This document shows, in pieces, positions 9,034-15,807 of a stretch of 60,668 nt of DNA. Under the pieces are notes generated by a model. That model saw only the letters and a list, made by a program, of their open reading frames with translations. It was not told where the DNA came from and searched no databases. The stretch spans positions 1 to 60,668 of the forward strand of contig LJCW01000307.1 of NCBI GenBank assembly GCA_001298555.1. The letters run 5' to 3'. The position numbers and the translations under genes are program-made. Position 1 is the stretch's first letter. Each line of letters starts with the position of its first letter. Origin of the DNA: Actinobacteria bacterium OV450 (lineage in GTDB: Bacteria > Actinomycetota > Actinomycetes > Streptomycetales > Streptomycetaceae).

Positions 9034-9063
9034 CCGGGGCCGGGGCCGGGGCCGGGGCCGGGG
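9034..9063. repeat. CCGGGG hexamer repeat (five copies) before monooxygenase gene
   Basis: Five uninterrupted CCGGGG hexamers, preceded by degenerate copies back to about 9010, fill the gap between the HAD gene and the monooxygenase start. The tract is G-rich on the plus strand, so quadruplex or slippage behaviour is possible. Confidence 0.75.
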
Positions 9064-9096
9064 AAGATCCCGCGGCTCCGCCGAGTTGGTAGAACC

Positions 9097-9318
9097 GTGA
9101 ACGAAATGGTGCGGGGTGCGGAGACCGTCGACGTGGTGGTCGTCGGTGCCGGTCAGGCGGGCTTGTCCGGTGCGTACCACCTGGCGCGGGCGGGGATCGG
9201 GTACGTGGTGCTCGACCACGCGCCGCGTCCCGGCGGCGCATGGCAGTTCCGCTGGCCCTCACTGACGTACGGCAAGGTGCACGGGATGTATTTTCTGCGC
9301 TCTGACCTGCGACGTTAG
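9097..9318 (+). pseudogene. FAD-dependent monooxygenase, N-terminal fragment split by prophage
   Basis: GTG at 9097 opens a frame with a classic FAD-binding Rossmann start, VDVVVVGAGQAGLSGAYHLA, then the GGAWQFRWPSL segment common in flavin monooxygenases. Host sequence ends at 9288 (...KVHGM). The frame then reads ten phage-derived codons to a stop at 9318. The remainder of the protein resumes in frame at 56718. Prophage insertion therefore separates the FAD-binding end from the rest and presumably inactivates the enzyme. Excision across the 9-bp core would restore it exactly. Confidence 0.9.
9280..9288 (+). other. attL core (left prophage junction)
   Basis: CACGGGATG is shared with 56712-56720. 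Sequence to the left is monooxygenase coding sequence. Sequence to the right is non-coding, lower-GC phage DNA. The core reads as codons H-G-M of the host gene. Confidence 0.85.
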
Positions 9319-9378
9319 AACGCACCATACATCACGGAGAGCATCCGAAATCTAATCCCGCAAATCACCTAAAAACGG

Positions 9379-9425
9379 CCGAAACCCCTCATGCGTTCAT
9401 GGACGCTCCGCATGGGGGGTTTCGG
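9379..9425. terminator. Large hairpin near the left prophage end
   Basis: A 17-bp stem pairs 9379-9395 with 9409-9425 (one G-T-type mismatch) around a 13-base loop. The arms are ccgaaacccctcatgcg and its near complement. There is only a weak T-tract after it. Between attL and the first phage gene (9289-9458) nothing else is recognisable, so this hairpin probably insulates phage and host transcription. Confidence 0.65.
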
Positions 9426-9458
9426 CTTTCCCGGTCCCCTCTTTCTCTGTAGAACGAG

Positions 9459-9635
9459 ATGATCTCAATGTCAACTGACACCACTATGGCGCTAGTTCTC
9501 CACCTGCAGGCCCAACGGGCCTTGTCTCAGCAGCAAGTTGACCAGCGGGCGGCAGAGCATGACCGCTGGTCGGTGCCCGCGTTAGAGCGCTTCGAGGATC
9601 AGGCACACCACTACGTTGGCGCTTCTGCGCACTGA
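9459..9635 (+). CDS. Small hypothetical protein at prophage left end (58 aa)
   Basis: Encodes 58 residues, Gln/Ala/His-rich, with ALSQQQVDQRAAEHDRW in the centre. Alternative ATG starts at 9459 and 9468 are in frame. It ends six bases before the GTG of the DUF4258-like gene, so the two are probably cotranslated. I do not recognise a family. Its size and position allow an antitoxin role for the neighbour, but nothing in the sequence proves that. Confidence 0.5.
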   Translation: MISMSTDTTMALVLHLQAQRALSQQQVDQRAAEHDRWSVPALERFEDQAHHYVGASAH

Positions 9636-9641
9636 GCTGCC

Positions 9642-9911
9642 GTGGATGCGGCTGGGTGGCGGTTCACGAAGCATGCGGTTGCGCGTGCGCTGGACATGGC
9701 TGTGGAACCTGCGGAGGTTCGGGCAGCTCTGGTTGACCCTGAAAGCGATGAACCGTCCGGCCGGAAGTATCCGCCGGAGGTGCGGCTTTTCAAGCGTGGG
9801 CGGATAGCTCTCGCGGTCAACGCGAACACGAAGGAAGTCATCACGGTCATGTGGAATACGGGCGGCTATATGTCCCGTACAGATGACGATGAGCTGTGGT
9901 GGCGAGACTGA
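9642..9911 (+). CDS. DUF4258-like small protein (toxin-like fold candidate)
   Basis: 89 residues from GTG 9642. RFTKHAVARALDMAVEPAEV near the N-terminus followed by LFKRGRIALAVNANTKEVIT resembles the DUF4258/BrnT-like pattern: a conserved His, a helix, then a beta-hairpin ending in an 'I-T-V' strand. Some members are RNase toxins of type II systems; others have no known role. The gene follows a 58-codon gene by 6 bp. Function inferred only from fold resemblance. Confidence 0.6.
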   Translation: MDAAGWRFTKHAVARALDMAVEPAEVRAALVDPESDEPSGRKYPPEVRLFKRGRIALAVNANTKEVITVMWNTGGYMSRTDDDELWWRD

Positions 9912-9923
9912 TTGGCTGACGCC

Positions 9924-10133
9924 ATGACCTACGACATGAGTGCATGGAGTGCTAAGCCTACCGAAGCGTTCTGGTTCGGGGAGGCATCGTTCAAGCGGCC
10001 GAATGGTGCCGGCGACTACCAGTGCGGGTACAGCGCGGAAATCGATCCACCCGACGTTGAAACGACGCTCGTCCCGCAGGGCTGCACGCTCATAGATGCA
10101 ACGCTGCGGCCCATCGGTGACATCCCATGGTGA
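9924..10133 (+). CDS. Hypothetical phage protein
   Basis: 69 residues from ATG 9924; a TTG at 9912 is an in-frame alternative. It is acidic with many aromatics (AFWFGEASFKRP) and no recognisable domain. Its stop overlaps the start of the nuclease gene by 7 bases, placing it in the same early operon. Confidence 0.55.
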   Translation: MTYDMSAWSAKPTEAFWFGEASFKRPNGAGDYQCGYSAEIDPPDVETTLVPQGCTLIDATLRPIGDIPW

Positions 10134-10552
10134 ACAGTCAGGAAAAGGGCAAGCGTGGGGAGCGGGCGATGGTCCGCTTCCTCCGCGACAACGGATTTCC
10201 TGCCGCCGAACGCACTAAAGCCGGTAAACGGGATGACCCTGGTGACATTTGGGTTCACGGCATCGTCGCCCCACCACCCATCATCGTGTCCGTGAAAAAC
10301 GGCTACACGCCCGACCCTCATCCGGGAACAGGGCAGTGGCAAGACTGGTGGGCCGATCTGTCTACCACGTGTCTCGCGCTCGGCGGCACTAACACGCTGG
10401 GTTTGCTCTGCCATGCGCGTGTCGGGAAGTCTGATCCGCTGTATTGGCGTTGGTGGGTTGATCTCGGATGGTTTTGGGACATCTTCGACGACATGGGCCC
10501 AGTGCAGATCACGGGCGGGCAAGCCCTCCGCCTCATGAGGATGTGGAAGTAA
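10127..10552 (+). CDS. Hjc-like Holliday junction resolvase/PD-(D/E)XK endonuclease
   Basis: 141 residues. The order KGKRGERAMVRFLRDNGFP, then KRDDPGDIWV, then IIVSVKNG follows the archaeal-type resolvase core: helix glutamate, GD aspartate, then a strand with lysine. In the family the last motif is normally E-x-K; here it reads S-V-K, so one metal ligand is missing or replaced. Such enzymes resolve branched recombination intermediates. The gene overlaps both neighbours (7 bp before; TAATG after). Confidence 0.7.
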   Translation: MVNSQEKGKRGERAMVRFLRDNGFPAAERTKAGKRDDPGDIWVHGIVAPPPIIVSVKNGYTPDPHPGTGQWQDWWADLSTTCLALGGTNTLGLLCHARVGKSDPLYWRWWVDLGWFWDIFDDMGPVQITGGQALRLMRMWK

Positions 10553-10710
10553 TGGCCAAGCTGATTCAGCAGGACCTGCCCACCGCACGGATTGAGGTCA
10601 CCATGCCGGACGGCCAGCGACTCACCGTAGAAGGAGATCTCACCACATTCTCCGTCGACCGGTACGAACATGGGTCCTATTGGACGTTCGAGATCACGGA
10701 AGAGAAGTAG
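10552..10710 (+). CDS. Small hypothetical phage protein (52 aa)
   Basis: Starts at ATG 10552, overlapping the preceding stop (TAATG), so translation is coupled. The product is mostly beta-strand-like (ARIEVTMPDGQRLTVEGD, SYWTFEITEE), like a single small beta-barrel. Family not recognised. Confidence 0.65.
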   Translation: MAKLIQQDLPTARIEVTMPDGQRLTVEGDLTTFSVDRYEHGSYWTFEITEEK

Positions 10711-10712
10711 TC

Positions 10713-11360
10713 ATGACTCGCATATATTTTAAGGCTACTCGTTTGGATGGTACCGATTTTCGGACCGGTACGGTTGATTACGTGTCGCTTGTTGGGACTG
10801 GTAGGCGGCTTGCGTTGAAGCCTGCCCGGGAAAGATTCGAATGCTGTTCCGATGGTGTCTATCATGCAGCCGATTCGCCTTCGGAGACTTTGATTGGTGG
10901 GGAGTGGCCGTGTCGCCTGTTTGAAGTAGCGGGCAGCCCTGTCGCCCAGGAAGACCACAAGTTTGGTTTCCGGTCTTTGCGTGTTCTGCGTGAGGTGGAG
11001 GCTTGGCAGGCTTTGGGCACTAACGGGCAGGCCGTCGCAACGTTGATTGCACGGGCAAGCCAACTCACCGAGCAGGAAGCCGGCCAACTCTCCGCCGCTC
11101 GGTCCGCCGCTCGGTACGCAGCTGGGTCCGCCGGTGGGGACGCAGCTTGGTTTGCCGCCCGGTCCACAGCTGCGTGCGCCGCTGTGGACGCAGCTTGGTC
11201 CGCCGCTGGGTACGCCGCTCGGTCCGCCGGTGGGTACGTCGCTGGGTCCGCCGCTGGGGACGCCGCACAAGCGCTTGTCGTACAGGATTTGATCACACCG
11301 GAACAGTTTGATCTATTGTACGGGCCGTGGCGCACGGTGATGGATTCGGGGAATGACTAG
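10713..11360 (+). CDS. DUF7666-like phage protein with Ala-rich repeat region
   Basis: 215 residues from ATG 10713. The N-terminal ~85 residues (FKATRLDGTDFRTGTVDY ... SDGVYHAADSPSETLIG ... WPCRLFEVAG) match a domain common in Streptomyces and phage proteins, which I believe is DUF7666. The middle is a degenerate repeat built from A-A-x-S/Y-A units (SAARYAAGSAGGDAAW) spanning about 60 residues. The end, LVVQDLITPEQFDLLYGPW, returns to ordinary sequence. The repeat DNA is itself repetitive (tccgccgct/ggtgggga units). Function unknown. Confidence 0.75.
   Translation: MTRIYFKATRLDGTDFRTGTVDYVSLVGTGRRLALKPARERFECCSDGVYHAADSPSETLIGGEWPCRLFEVAGSPVAQEDHKFGFRSLRVLREVEAWQALGTNGQAVATLIARASQLTEQEAGQLSAARSAARYAAGSAGGDAAWFAARSTAACAAVDAAWSAAGYAARSAGGYVAGSAAGDAAQALVVQDLITPEQFDLLYGPWRTVMDSGND
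11098..11272. repeat. Degenerate Ala/Ser/Tyr-coding repeat tract
   Basis: Short units such as ggtccgccgctcggtacgc recur with substitutions across ~175 bp inside the DUF7666-like gene. The tract is open in all forward frames, as expected of repetitive GC-rich sequence. Confidence 0.7.
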
Positions 11361-11505
11361 CCACCGGCGCGGTGCCCCCACTCATCGGCGCCAGCCCAGG
11401 GAGCACACCTCCAACGTCAAGTATTACGTGACCCTGTTATGGCTGTTGGTCGTCATTGTTTTCGTGCTCGCACTGATTGACGGGATGATACGTGGCACAG
11501 GATGA
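11353..11505 (+). CDS. Single-span membrane microprotein (50 aa)
   Basis: ATG 11353 overlaps the end of the previous gene and the stop overlaps the next gene by 14 bp. It has a basic N-terminus (HRRGAPTHRRQPREH) followed by one hydrophobic span (VTLLWLLVVIVFVLALI). The organisation predicts an inner-membrane protein with a cytoplasmic basic tail. Role unknown. Confidence 0.65.
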   Translation: MTSHRRGAPTHRRQPREHTSNVKYYVTLLWLLVVIVFVLALIDGMIRGTG

Positions 11506-12280
11506 TCTATTTGATTTTGCTGGGTGCCCACCTACGGAGCGACGGCAGTCCGAACCGATGGAAGGGCTAGCCCTTGAGATTGCCTCCCGGTTCAAAGAAC
11601 TGTTTTACGCCTACGACAACCGGCGGTCCGCAGAGAACCGGTCCGCTCAAACCCATCTGGGGCCGTCCGAGATCGGGACGCCTTGCGATCGGCGGATTGC
11701 CATGTCGCTCATGCGGGTCCCTCCGGTCAATCCTGGAGGTGACGGGTGGGCGGCATTCGTGGGTACTTGCATCCACGCTGGGCTGGCCGGCATGTTCCAA
11801 TGGGCGGATCTCGGCACGGGCCGCTACGCCACCGAGATACCGTTGGTCCTGCCATCGGCCTTCGTGCCAAGAGGTACCGGAGATCTTCTGGACCGGACCC
11901 TGTGCATGCTTGACGACCACAAGTGTCTGGGTAACTCCTCCCTCAGCAAGCTACGGCTTGAGGGTCCATCTCCTACCTACCGCACCCAAGTCCACACGTA
12001 CGCATACGCCGCAGTCCGGGCCGGCGAGGTTGTGGAGCACGTGGCAATTATCGCTTGGCCCCGAGAGGCAGGATCTCTCAAGGGCCTCCACGTGTGGACA
12101 GAGCCTTACGACGAGTCTGTTGCTGTCGCAGCTCTACAGCGAGTGGATCGCATCGCTGCGGCCCTGAACTCCGACGAGTTCGGGCCCGCACGACGCCCAG
12201 AAGACTTCGCCACAGCCGACGACTGCCGGTACTGCCCGTTCAAGTCCAACACCAAGCAGGGCTGCTCAGGCCACCGCTAG
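11492..12280 (+). CDS. Cas4/RecB-like PD-(D/E)XK exonuclease with Fe-S cysteine cluster
   Basis: 262 residues from GTG 11492. It carries LGPSEIGTPCDRRI (first Cys), the nuclease core GTGDLLDR and MLDDHKC, the QVHTYAYA helix, and a C-terminal DDCRYCPFKSNTKQGC that supplies three more cysteines. One N-terminal plus three C-terminal Cys around a PD-(D/E)XK core is the Cas4/AddB pattern, binding a 4Fe-4S cluster. In phages such nucleases process ends for recombination with an ssDNA-binding protein, and one is encoded nearby (14204). No CRISPR array is present, so this is not a CRISPR adaptation gene. Confidence 0.8.
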   Translation: MAQDDLFDFAGCPPTERRQSEPMEGLALEIASRFKELFYAYDNRRSAENRSAQTHLGPSEIGTPCDRRIAMSLMRVPPVNPGGDGWAAFVGTCIHAGLAGMFQWADLGTGRYATEIPLVLPSAFVPRGTGDLLDRTLCMLDDHKCLGNSSLSKLRLEGPSPTYRTQVHTYAYAAVRAGEVVEHVAIIAWPREAGSLKGLHVWTEPYDESVAVAALQRVDRIAAALNSDEFGPARRPEDFATADDCRYCPFKSNTKQGCSGHR

Positions 12281-12537
12281 AGGTGCCCCCCGTAGTGCGT
12301 GATGCGGGGCCCGGCCTCGGTGCCGTGAGCCACGCAGTCGGGGTGCCATTGCCCTTCGTACTGTGCCGCGGGCTTGCAATCCTTCACGAACGACTCGCGG
12401 GCGCAGCAGCACTCCTTTAACGCTTCCTTGCTGGGTTCGTTCACCATCCGGGTGTGTTTTACATGCGGCTGGATGTCTAGTGCTGCCCTGGTCAGCACCT
12501 CGCGCCCGGCTTTCATGACACGCTCGCTGTTCCTCAC
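12277..12537 (-). CDS. Leftward hypothetical protein, Cys-rich (86 aa)
   Basis: The minus-strand frame reads SERVMKAGREVLTRAALDIQ, then KEALKECCCARESFVKDC and QYEGQWHPDCVAHG, a composition more like a real small protein than a shadow. GTG at 12537 is the chosen start; the frame is open up to 12672. Its stop overlaps the stop of the Cas4-like gene tail-to-tail. It would be one of few leftward genes in the early region and could be expressed in the lysogen. Five cysteines and a His suggest metal binding. Moderate confidence that it is a gene. Confidence 0.5.
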   Translation of the reverse strand: MRNSERVMKAGREVLTRAALDIQPHVKHTRMVNEPSKEALKECCCARESFVKDCKPAAQYEGQWHPDCVAHGTEAGPRITHYGGHL

Positions 12538-12657
12538 GGCTGTCACCGTAGCGCCGACGCGTATGGGAGGCCCCAAGGTCAACCAAAATTTGCCAACTTG
12601 GCTTTGTGGCACCACCACTTGACGCGCCGACCCGCCGCTCAGGCACACGCTCGCAGA

Positions 12658-12692
12658 GAGGCTCCGACACACTCGAACAGTGCCGGAGCCTC
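12658..12692. terminator. Hairpin upstream of HNH gene
   Basis: gaggctccg (12658-12666) pairs perfectly with cggagcctc (12684-12692), with an inner CACT/AGTG pairing. There is no T-tract. It lies between the leftward gene and the rightward HNH gene and may be a leader structure or transcription boundary. Confidence 0.5.
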
Positions 12693-12748
12693 ACAGGGGA
12701 TGTACCCGGGGCGCTTCGCCTCCAACCGGCCGAGGGAGGGCTGCAACC

Positions 12749-13141
12749 GTGTCTGACATGCCGATCTGTCCTCACCGCCACCTCATGAAGGTGACCAATA
12801 GGAGGCGTTGCAGGATGCCGAAGCGGCATGCCGTCGCCGCTTACTGGCAGACGGCTCCTGTGAGTCCATGGAGCAGGGCGGTCGATGTGCTGCTCGATGC
12901 TGACGTGGCGTGCTGCTTCGCCTGCCGGACGATGGGCAAGCAGGTACGCACGTGGAAGGAGGCTGACAGCTACTTCGAGCGGGCCCACCTGCGGGACGTC
13001 CGCTTGGGCGGCAACAACGCGCCCCACAACCTGGCTCTGCTCTGCCATAGCTGTCACACGTTCATGACGCGAACATTCACGGGCTGCAGAGACTGCGGCA
13101 TCCAATGGATTCGCTGGCTTGAGAGCTTCGCAGACACCTAG
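12749..13141 (+). CDS. HNH endonuclease
   Basis: 130 residues from GTG 12749, chosen because gagggaggg lies just upstream. CCFAC (~50), then FERAHLRDVRLGG and NNAPHNLALLCHSCHTF supply the two zinc-binding CxxC pairs and the beta-beta-alpha His-Asn-His fold. A further CRDC lies near the end. Phage HNH enzymes either home or assist DNA packaging; this one sits in the early region away from terminase, so a homing or recombination role is likelier. A strong terminator starts at its stop codon. Confidence 0.8.
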   Translation: MSDMPICPHRHLMKVTNRRRCRMPKRHAVAAYWQTAPVSPWSRAVDVLLDADVACCFACRTMGKQVRTWKEADSYFERAHLRDVRLGGNNAPHNLALLCHSCHTFMTRTFTGCRDCGIQWIRWLESFADT

Positions 13142-13164
13142 CCCCCTTAACCGGGGGCTTTTTC
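13141..13164 (+). terminator. Rho-independent terminator
   Basis: gccccc pairs with gggggc across ttaacc, followed immediately by tttttc. It is a textbook intrinsic terminator directly after the HNH gene, splitting the early region into two transcription units. Confidence 0.85.
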
Positions 13165-13185
13165 TATGCCCCGAGGAGGTTCGTC

Positions 13186-13866
13186 ATGGCTCGTGAGCAT
13201 GGGTATGCGCGGGCGAAGCTCGATGGGTGCGGCTGCTACACGTGCCGGTGGGCGGTCGCCCAGTACAACGATGCCCGCGAGTATGCGATGCGCAGGAGCG
13301 AGTGGCAGCCGCATGTGGATGCGGAGCCGGTACGCCGCCACATACGCAACTTGCAAGACTGCAAGATCGGTTTGCGTCGGATCGCTGAAGTATCCGGCAT
13401 AGACCGTAAACGTCTTCAAAGCATTTTGAATGGCCGGCCGGAACGTGGCGCAGGCCCCCAGGAGCAGGTGAGGCCCGCTTTGGCTGCTGCTGTGCTGGCT
13501 GTGCAGCCGTCCCTGGAACTGCTCGGCCCGTCCACGATTGTTGACGCGACCGGGACCCGCAGGAGGCTGCAAGCGCTGGTCGCCGCGGGCTGGCCCCAAC
13601 ATCACCTAGCCATGGCGCTGGGCATGACAGACAACAACTTCAGCGCCGCAATTCAACGCACGTCGGTGACCGTTCGAACCGCCAGGGCTGTCAAAGCCTT
13701 GTACGACAAGCGGTGGAGCTGGGATCCGCGTGCGCATGGTGTCGACAACCAGGCATACAGCCGGGCCTGTAATCACGCGGCGTCGCGTGGGTGGGCGCCG
13801 GCCCTTGCCTGGGATGACGACGAAATCGATATTCCATCCGCGAAACCGACAGGAAGCTGCAGATGA
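13186..13866 (+). CDS. Helix-turn-helix phage protein, paralogue of the 19074 gene
   Basis: 226 residues. After an N-terminal CGCYTCRWAVAQYND cysteine segment come two HTH-like stretches: GLRRIAEVSGIDRKRLQSIL (~62-81) and GTRRRLQALVAAGWPQHHLA (~120-140, followed by LGMTDNN). The C-terminal ASRGWAPALAWDDDEID matches the end of the core of the protein encoded at 19074-19865. Both look like members of one actinophage DNA-binding family. It may regulate phage genes. The gene follows a strong terminator, so it probably has its own promoter. Confidence 0.75.
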   Translation: MAREHGYARAKLDGCGCYTCRWAVAQYNDAREYAMRRSEWQPHVDAEPVRRHIRNLQDCKIGLRRIAEVSGIDRKRLQSILNGRPERGAGPQEQVRPALAAAVLAVQPSLELLGPSTIVDATGTRRRLQALVAAGWPQHHLAMALGMTDNNFSAAIQRTSVTVRTARAVKALYDKRWSWDPRAHGVDNQAYSRACNHAASRGWAPALAWDDDEIDIPSAKPTGSCR

Positions 13867-14207
13867 CTGACCCGCCTGTACTCAATCAGGAAATGTTTCA
13901 ACGCATCCGCGACCAGATCACGATGTATCCGGAGACGCACGCTCAATGGTCATGGGAAGACACCGCTTCGTGGTGCGGTACGACGCGCTGCGTAGCCGGA
14001 TGGGCACTGCACTTCACCAACCCGAACCAAAACGTTTTCAAAACGGCGGCGCAGATGTGCCCGGATGATAGCGATGACTACGTCGGAGAAGCAGCCGCAA
14101 AGATTCTCGGCCTCACACCATTGGAAGCGAAGCAATTGTTTTACCACGCCGGTGACTCGCGCGCCGTTGAACTAGTAGAGCAGTACGCCTTGAAGGGACG
14201 AGAATGA
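13863..14207 (+). CDS. Hypothetical phage protein with W-C-G...C-V-A-G-W signature
   Basis: 114 residues. WCGTTRCVAGWALHF and KILGLTPLEAKQLFY recall a small family found in actinobacteria and their phages, but I cannot name it. It overlaps the previous stop (ATGA) and is overlapped by the next start. The logic (short helices, a 'C-x-V-A-G-W' centre) is distantly like DUF6197 proteins encoded at 20515-21829; that link is tentative. Confidence 0.65.
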   Translation: MTDPPVLNQEMFQRIRDQITMYPETHAQWSWEDTASWCGTTRCVAGWALHFTNPNQNVFKTAAQMCPDDSDDYVGEAAAKILGLTPLEAKQLFYHAGDSRAVELVEQYALKGRE

Positions 14208-14884
14208 CACAGCCCGCACAGCAGTCCTACCAGCAACACGGATCCGCGGAAGACTTCCTCATGGGAGGAGGTGTCAAGTCGGCATCCTTTGATGGCGCCC
14301 CGCCGATCACTTGGGAGGGGACCATCGTCGAGTTTGGGAAGCAGCAGAAACGCGACTTCGACACGAACGAGCCCGTGTTCTGGAGTGATGGGCGCCCGAA
14401 GGAAGTTCTACGGGTCACCTTGCAGACCAATCAGCGGGATCCGTCCGATCCTGAGGATGACGGGCAGCGCGCCGTCTACCTGGAGTGGAAGAAGGCTTGG
14501 GCTGTCCGCGACGCCGTGAAGGCTTCCGGCGCCAAGTTCGAGCCGGGCGGCTATCTGTCGCTGACGTACACGCATGATGGGCAGCTCGCCCAGGGTAAGC
14601 GGGGGAAGCCGCCGAAAGAGTTTAAGGCGACCTATTCGCCGCCGGAGCCTTCGGACCCTTGGGCAGGGGTGACCGGGCAGCCGGCGCCCGCTCAGCAGTC
14701 CGGCTGGCCTGGCCCCTCGGCGCAGACGGCCAGCATACCGACCACGCCAAATGCTGCCCCCGCCACGCCTGCTTCTGCTGTCACCCCGGGCGTTGACCCA
14801 AGAGTAGTAGCGCTGTCGCAGCGCGGTATCGACACAAGCCGACTCACCGAAGCACAGATCGAAATGCTGTACAAGACGCTCTAA
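14204..14884 (+). CDS. Putative phage single-stranded DNA-binding protein
   Basis: 226 residues. An N-terminal OB-like beta-rich region (~30-140: ITWEGTIVEFGKQQKRDF, VLRVTLQTNQRDP, RAVYLEWKKAWAVRDAVKAS, GGYLSLTYTHDG) is followed by a Pro/Ala/Gln linker and a short acidic-hydrophobic tail (TEAQIEMLYKTL). Fold plus low-complexity tail is the layout of phage SSBs, and the neighbouring nuclease genes fit. Assignment is by architecture, not a diagnostic motif. Confidence 0.65.
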   Translation: MTQPAQQSYQQHGSAEDFLMGGGVKSASFDGAPPITWEGTIVEFGKQQKRDFDTNEPVFWSDGRPKEVLRVTLQTNQRDPSDPEDDGQRAVYLEWKKAWAVRDAVKASGAKFEPGGYLSLTYTHDGQLAQGKRGKPPKEFKATYSPPEPSDPWAGVTGQPAPAQQSGWPGPSAQTASIPTTPNAAPATPASAVTPGVDPRVVALSQRGIDTSRLTEAQIEMLYKTL

Positions 14885-14907
14885 CCCTGTGCAGCCGTGG
14901 AGAAGAG

Positions 14908-15144
14908 ATGAAACGCCATGACGCCCGGTGGGGCGCTTTCAGCGCAACCTTTAGCACAGCCATTCCTGAACCACAGAAATGCTGCTGCGATCGCGAAGAA
15001 TACAGGGCCTCTTACGACGATCCAAAAGAAAGCGAACTCAGCGGCACAGACAAACATCAAGTCTACATCTGGAGCGATCTAAGTGTTCACTGCGCCCACT
15101 GCAATCGATGGTGGAACGTCAGCAGCGGAATGACAGTGAGCTAA
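14908..15144 (+). CDS. Hypothetical Cys-rich small protein (78 aa)
   Basis: Starts at ATG 14908 after a good ribosome site (ggagaagag). CCCDREEYRASYDD and VHCAHCNRWWNV supply five cysteines, suggesting a small zinc-binding protein. Followed by a large hairpin that may end transcription. Function unknown. Confidence 0.65.
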   Translation: MKRHDARWGAFSATFSTAIPEPQKCCCDREEYRASYDDPKESELSGTDKHQVYIWSDLSVHCAHCNRWWNVSSGMTVS

Positions 15145-15153
15145 TGGCAAATT

Positions 15154-15195
15154 CCCGGCAAGGGGGGCCATCAACTCAAGGCCCCCCTTGCCGGG
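15154..15195. terminator. Perfect 16-bp stem hairpin
   Basis: cccggcaaggggggcc (15154-15169) pairs perfectly with 15180-15195 around a 10-base loop. No T-tract follows, so it could be a bidirectional terminator, an RNA stability element or a processing site. It lies between two rightward genes. Confidence 0.75.
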
Positions 15196-15213
15196 ACCTG
15201 AAAGGCGTCCCCT

Positions 15214-15501
15214 GTGCAAAAGAAGAAAACGGATGCCCTGCCGGTCGAGTTGGAGGCATCCAAGCTTGTCCGCCATGGAGAACGTCAAGCCGCCTATGGG
15301 CATCCCAACCAGGACTTTCTGCGAACGGCCGCTATGTGGTCGGGAGTGCTTGGGGTGGATGTTACGCCCGAGGATGTGGCTCTGATGATGGCCTGCCTCA
15401 AAATTTCGCGGCTGCGGTCCACGCCGCACCATCACGATTCCATTGTTGATCTGATCGGTTACGCGATCTGCTATTCACGTTTGGACGAATCGAATGAGTA
15501 A
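15214..15501 (+). CDS. DUF6378-like phage protein
   Basis: 95 residues from GTG 15214. EASKLVRHGERQAAYGHPNQ, AAMWSGVLG, VALMMACLKISRLR and DSIVDLIGYAICYSRL match the signature of a widespread phage family I know as DUF6378 (YG.P..nf, W, M..lKiaR, D..vDl.GYa). Small helical protein of unknown function, common beside replication genes. Confidence 0.75.
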   Translation: MQKKKTDALPVELEASKLVRHGERQAAYGHPNQDFLRTAAMWSGVLGVDVTPEDVALMMACLKISRLRSTPHHHDSIVDLIGYAICYSRLDESNE

Positions 15502-15607
15502 TGCGCAAATCTGGTACGTCATCATCGCATCATCGGTCATCTTGTTCCTCGCTGCCGTCGCTCTCGTCAACTCAACAGGGGGAGACGATGATGACTACAG
15601 TCGCTAA
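15494..15607 (+). CDS. Membrane microprotein (37 aa)
   Basis: ATG 15494 lies inside the end of the DUF6378-like gene. One hydrophobic span (WYVIIASSVILFLAAVALV) is followed by an acidic tail (GGDDDDYSR). First of three consecutive tiny membrane proteins. Confidence 0.6.
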   Translation: MSNAQIWYVIIASSVILFLAAVALVNSTGGDDDDYSR

Positions 15608-15719
15608 CAAATGTGATGGCTGCGGCCAGGACAAGCCTGTATCGCTCCGCGAATTCGCAGCCGACAGGGACGACATCCTGGTCCTCGCGAGCTGGCTGGG
15701 AGACATCACCAGTGACTGA
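15588..15719 (+). CDS. Small hypothetical protein with CxxC (43 aa)
   Basis: ATG 15588 has a strong ribosome site (aggggga) inside the previous gene. It begins MMTTVANKCDGCGQDKPVSL, giving a CDGC zinc-ribbon-like half-site, then an acidic helix. Overlaps both neighbours. Confidence 0.55.
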   Translation: MMTTVANKCDGCGQDKPVSLREFAADRDDILVLASWLGDITSD

Positions 15720-15807
15720 GATTACCGTCATCATCCTACTCATCGGGGTGATTATTCTACTTTTGCTGCACCTGCCCGATGTAAACGACAGAAACGAGGA
15801 CGACTAA
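15712..15807 (+). CDS. Membrane microprotein (31 aa)
   Basis: GTG 15712 overlaps the previous stop. Nearly the whole product is one hydrophobic helix (ITVIILLIGVIILLLLHL) with an acidic end (NDRNEDD). The next start overlaps its stop (TAATG). Confidence 0.55.
   Translation: MTEITVIILLIGVIILLLLHLPDVNDRNEDD

Noticed and set aside
9280..9330. tRNA gene at the integration site
   Set aside because: Attachment core lies in monooxygenase coding sequence; no cloverleaf or T-arm consensus is present at either junction.
11492..12280. CRISPR adaptation gene (Cas4)
   Set aside because: Cas4-like fold is present, but there is no repeat-spacer array and no cas1/cas2; phage recombination nuclease is the simpler reading.
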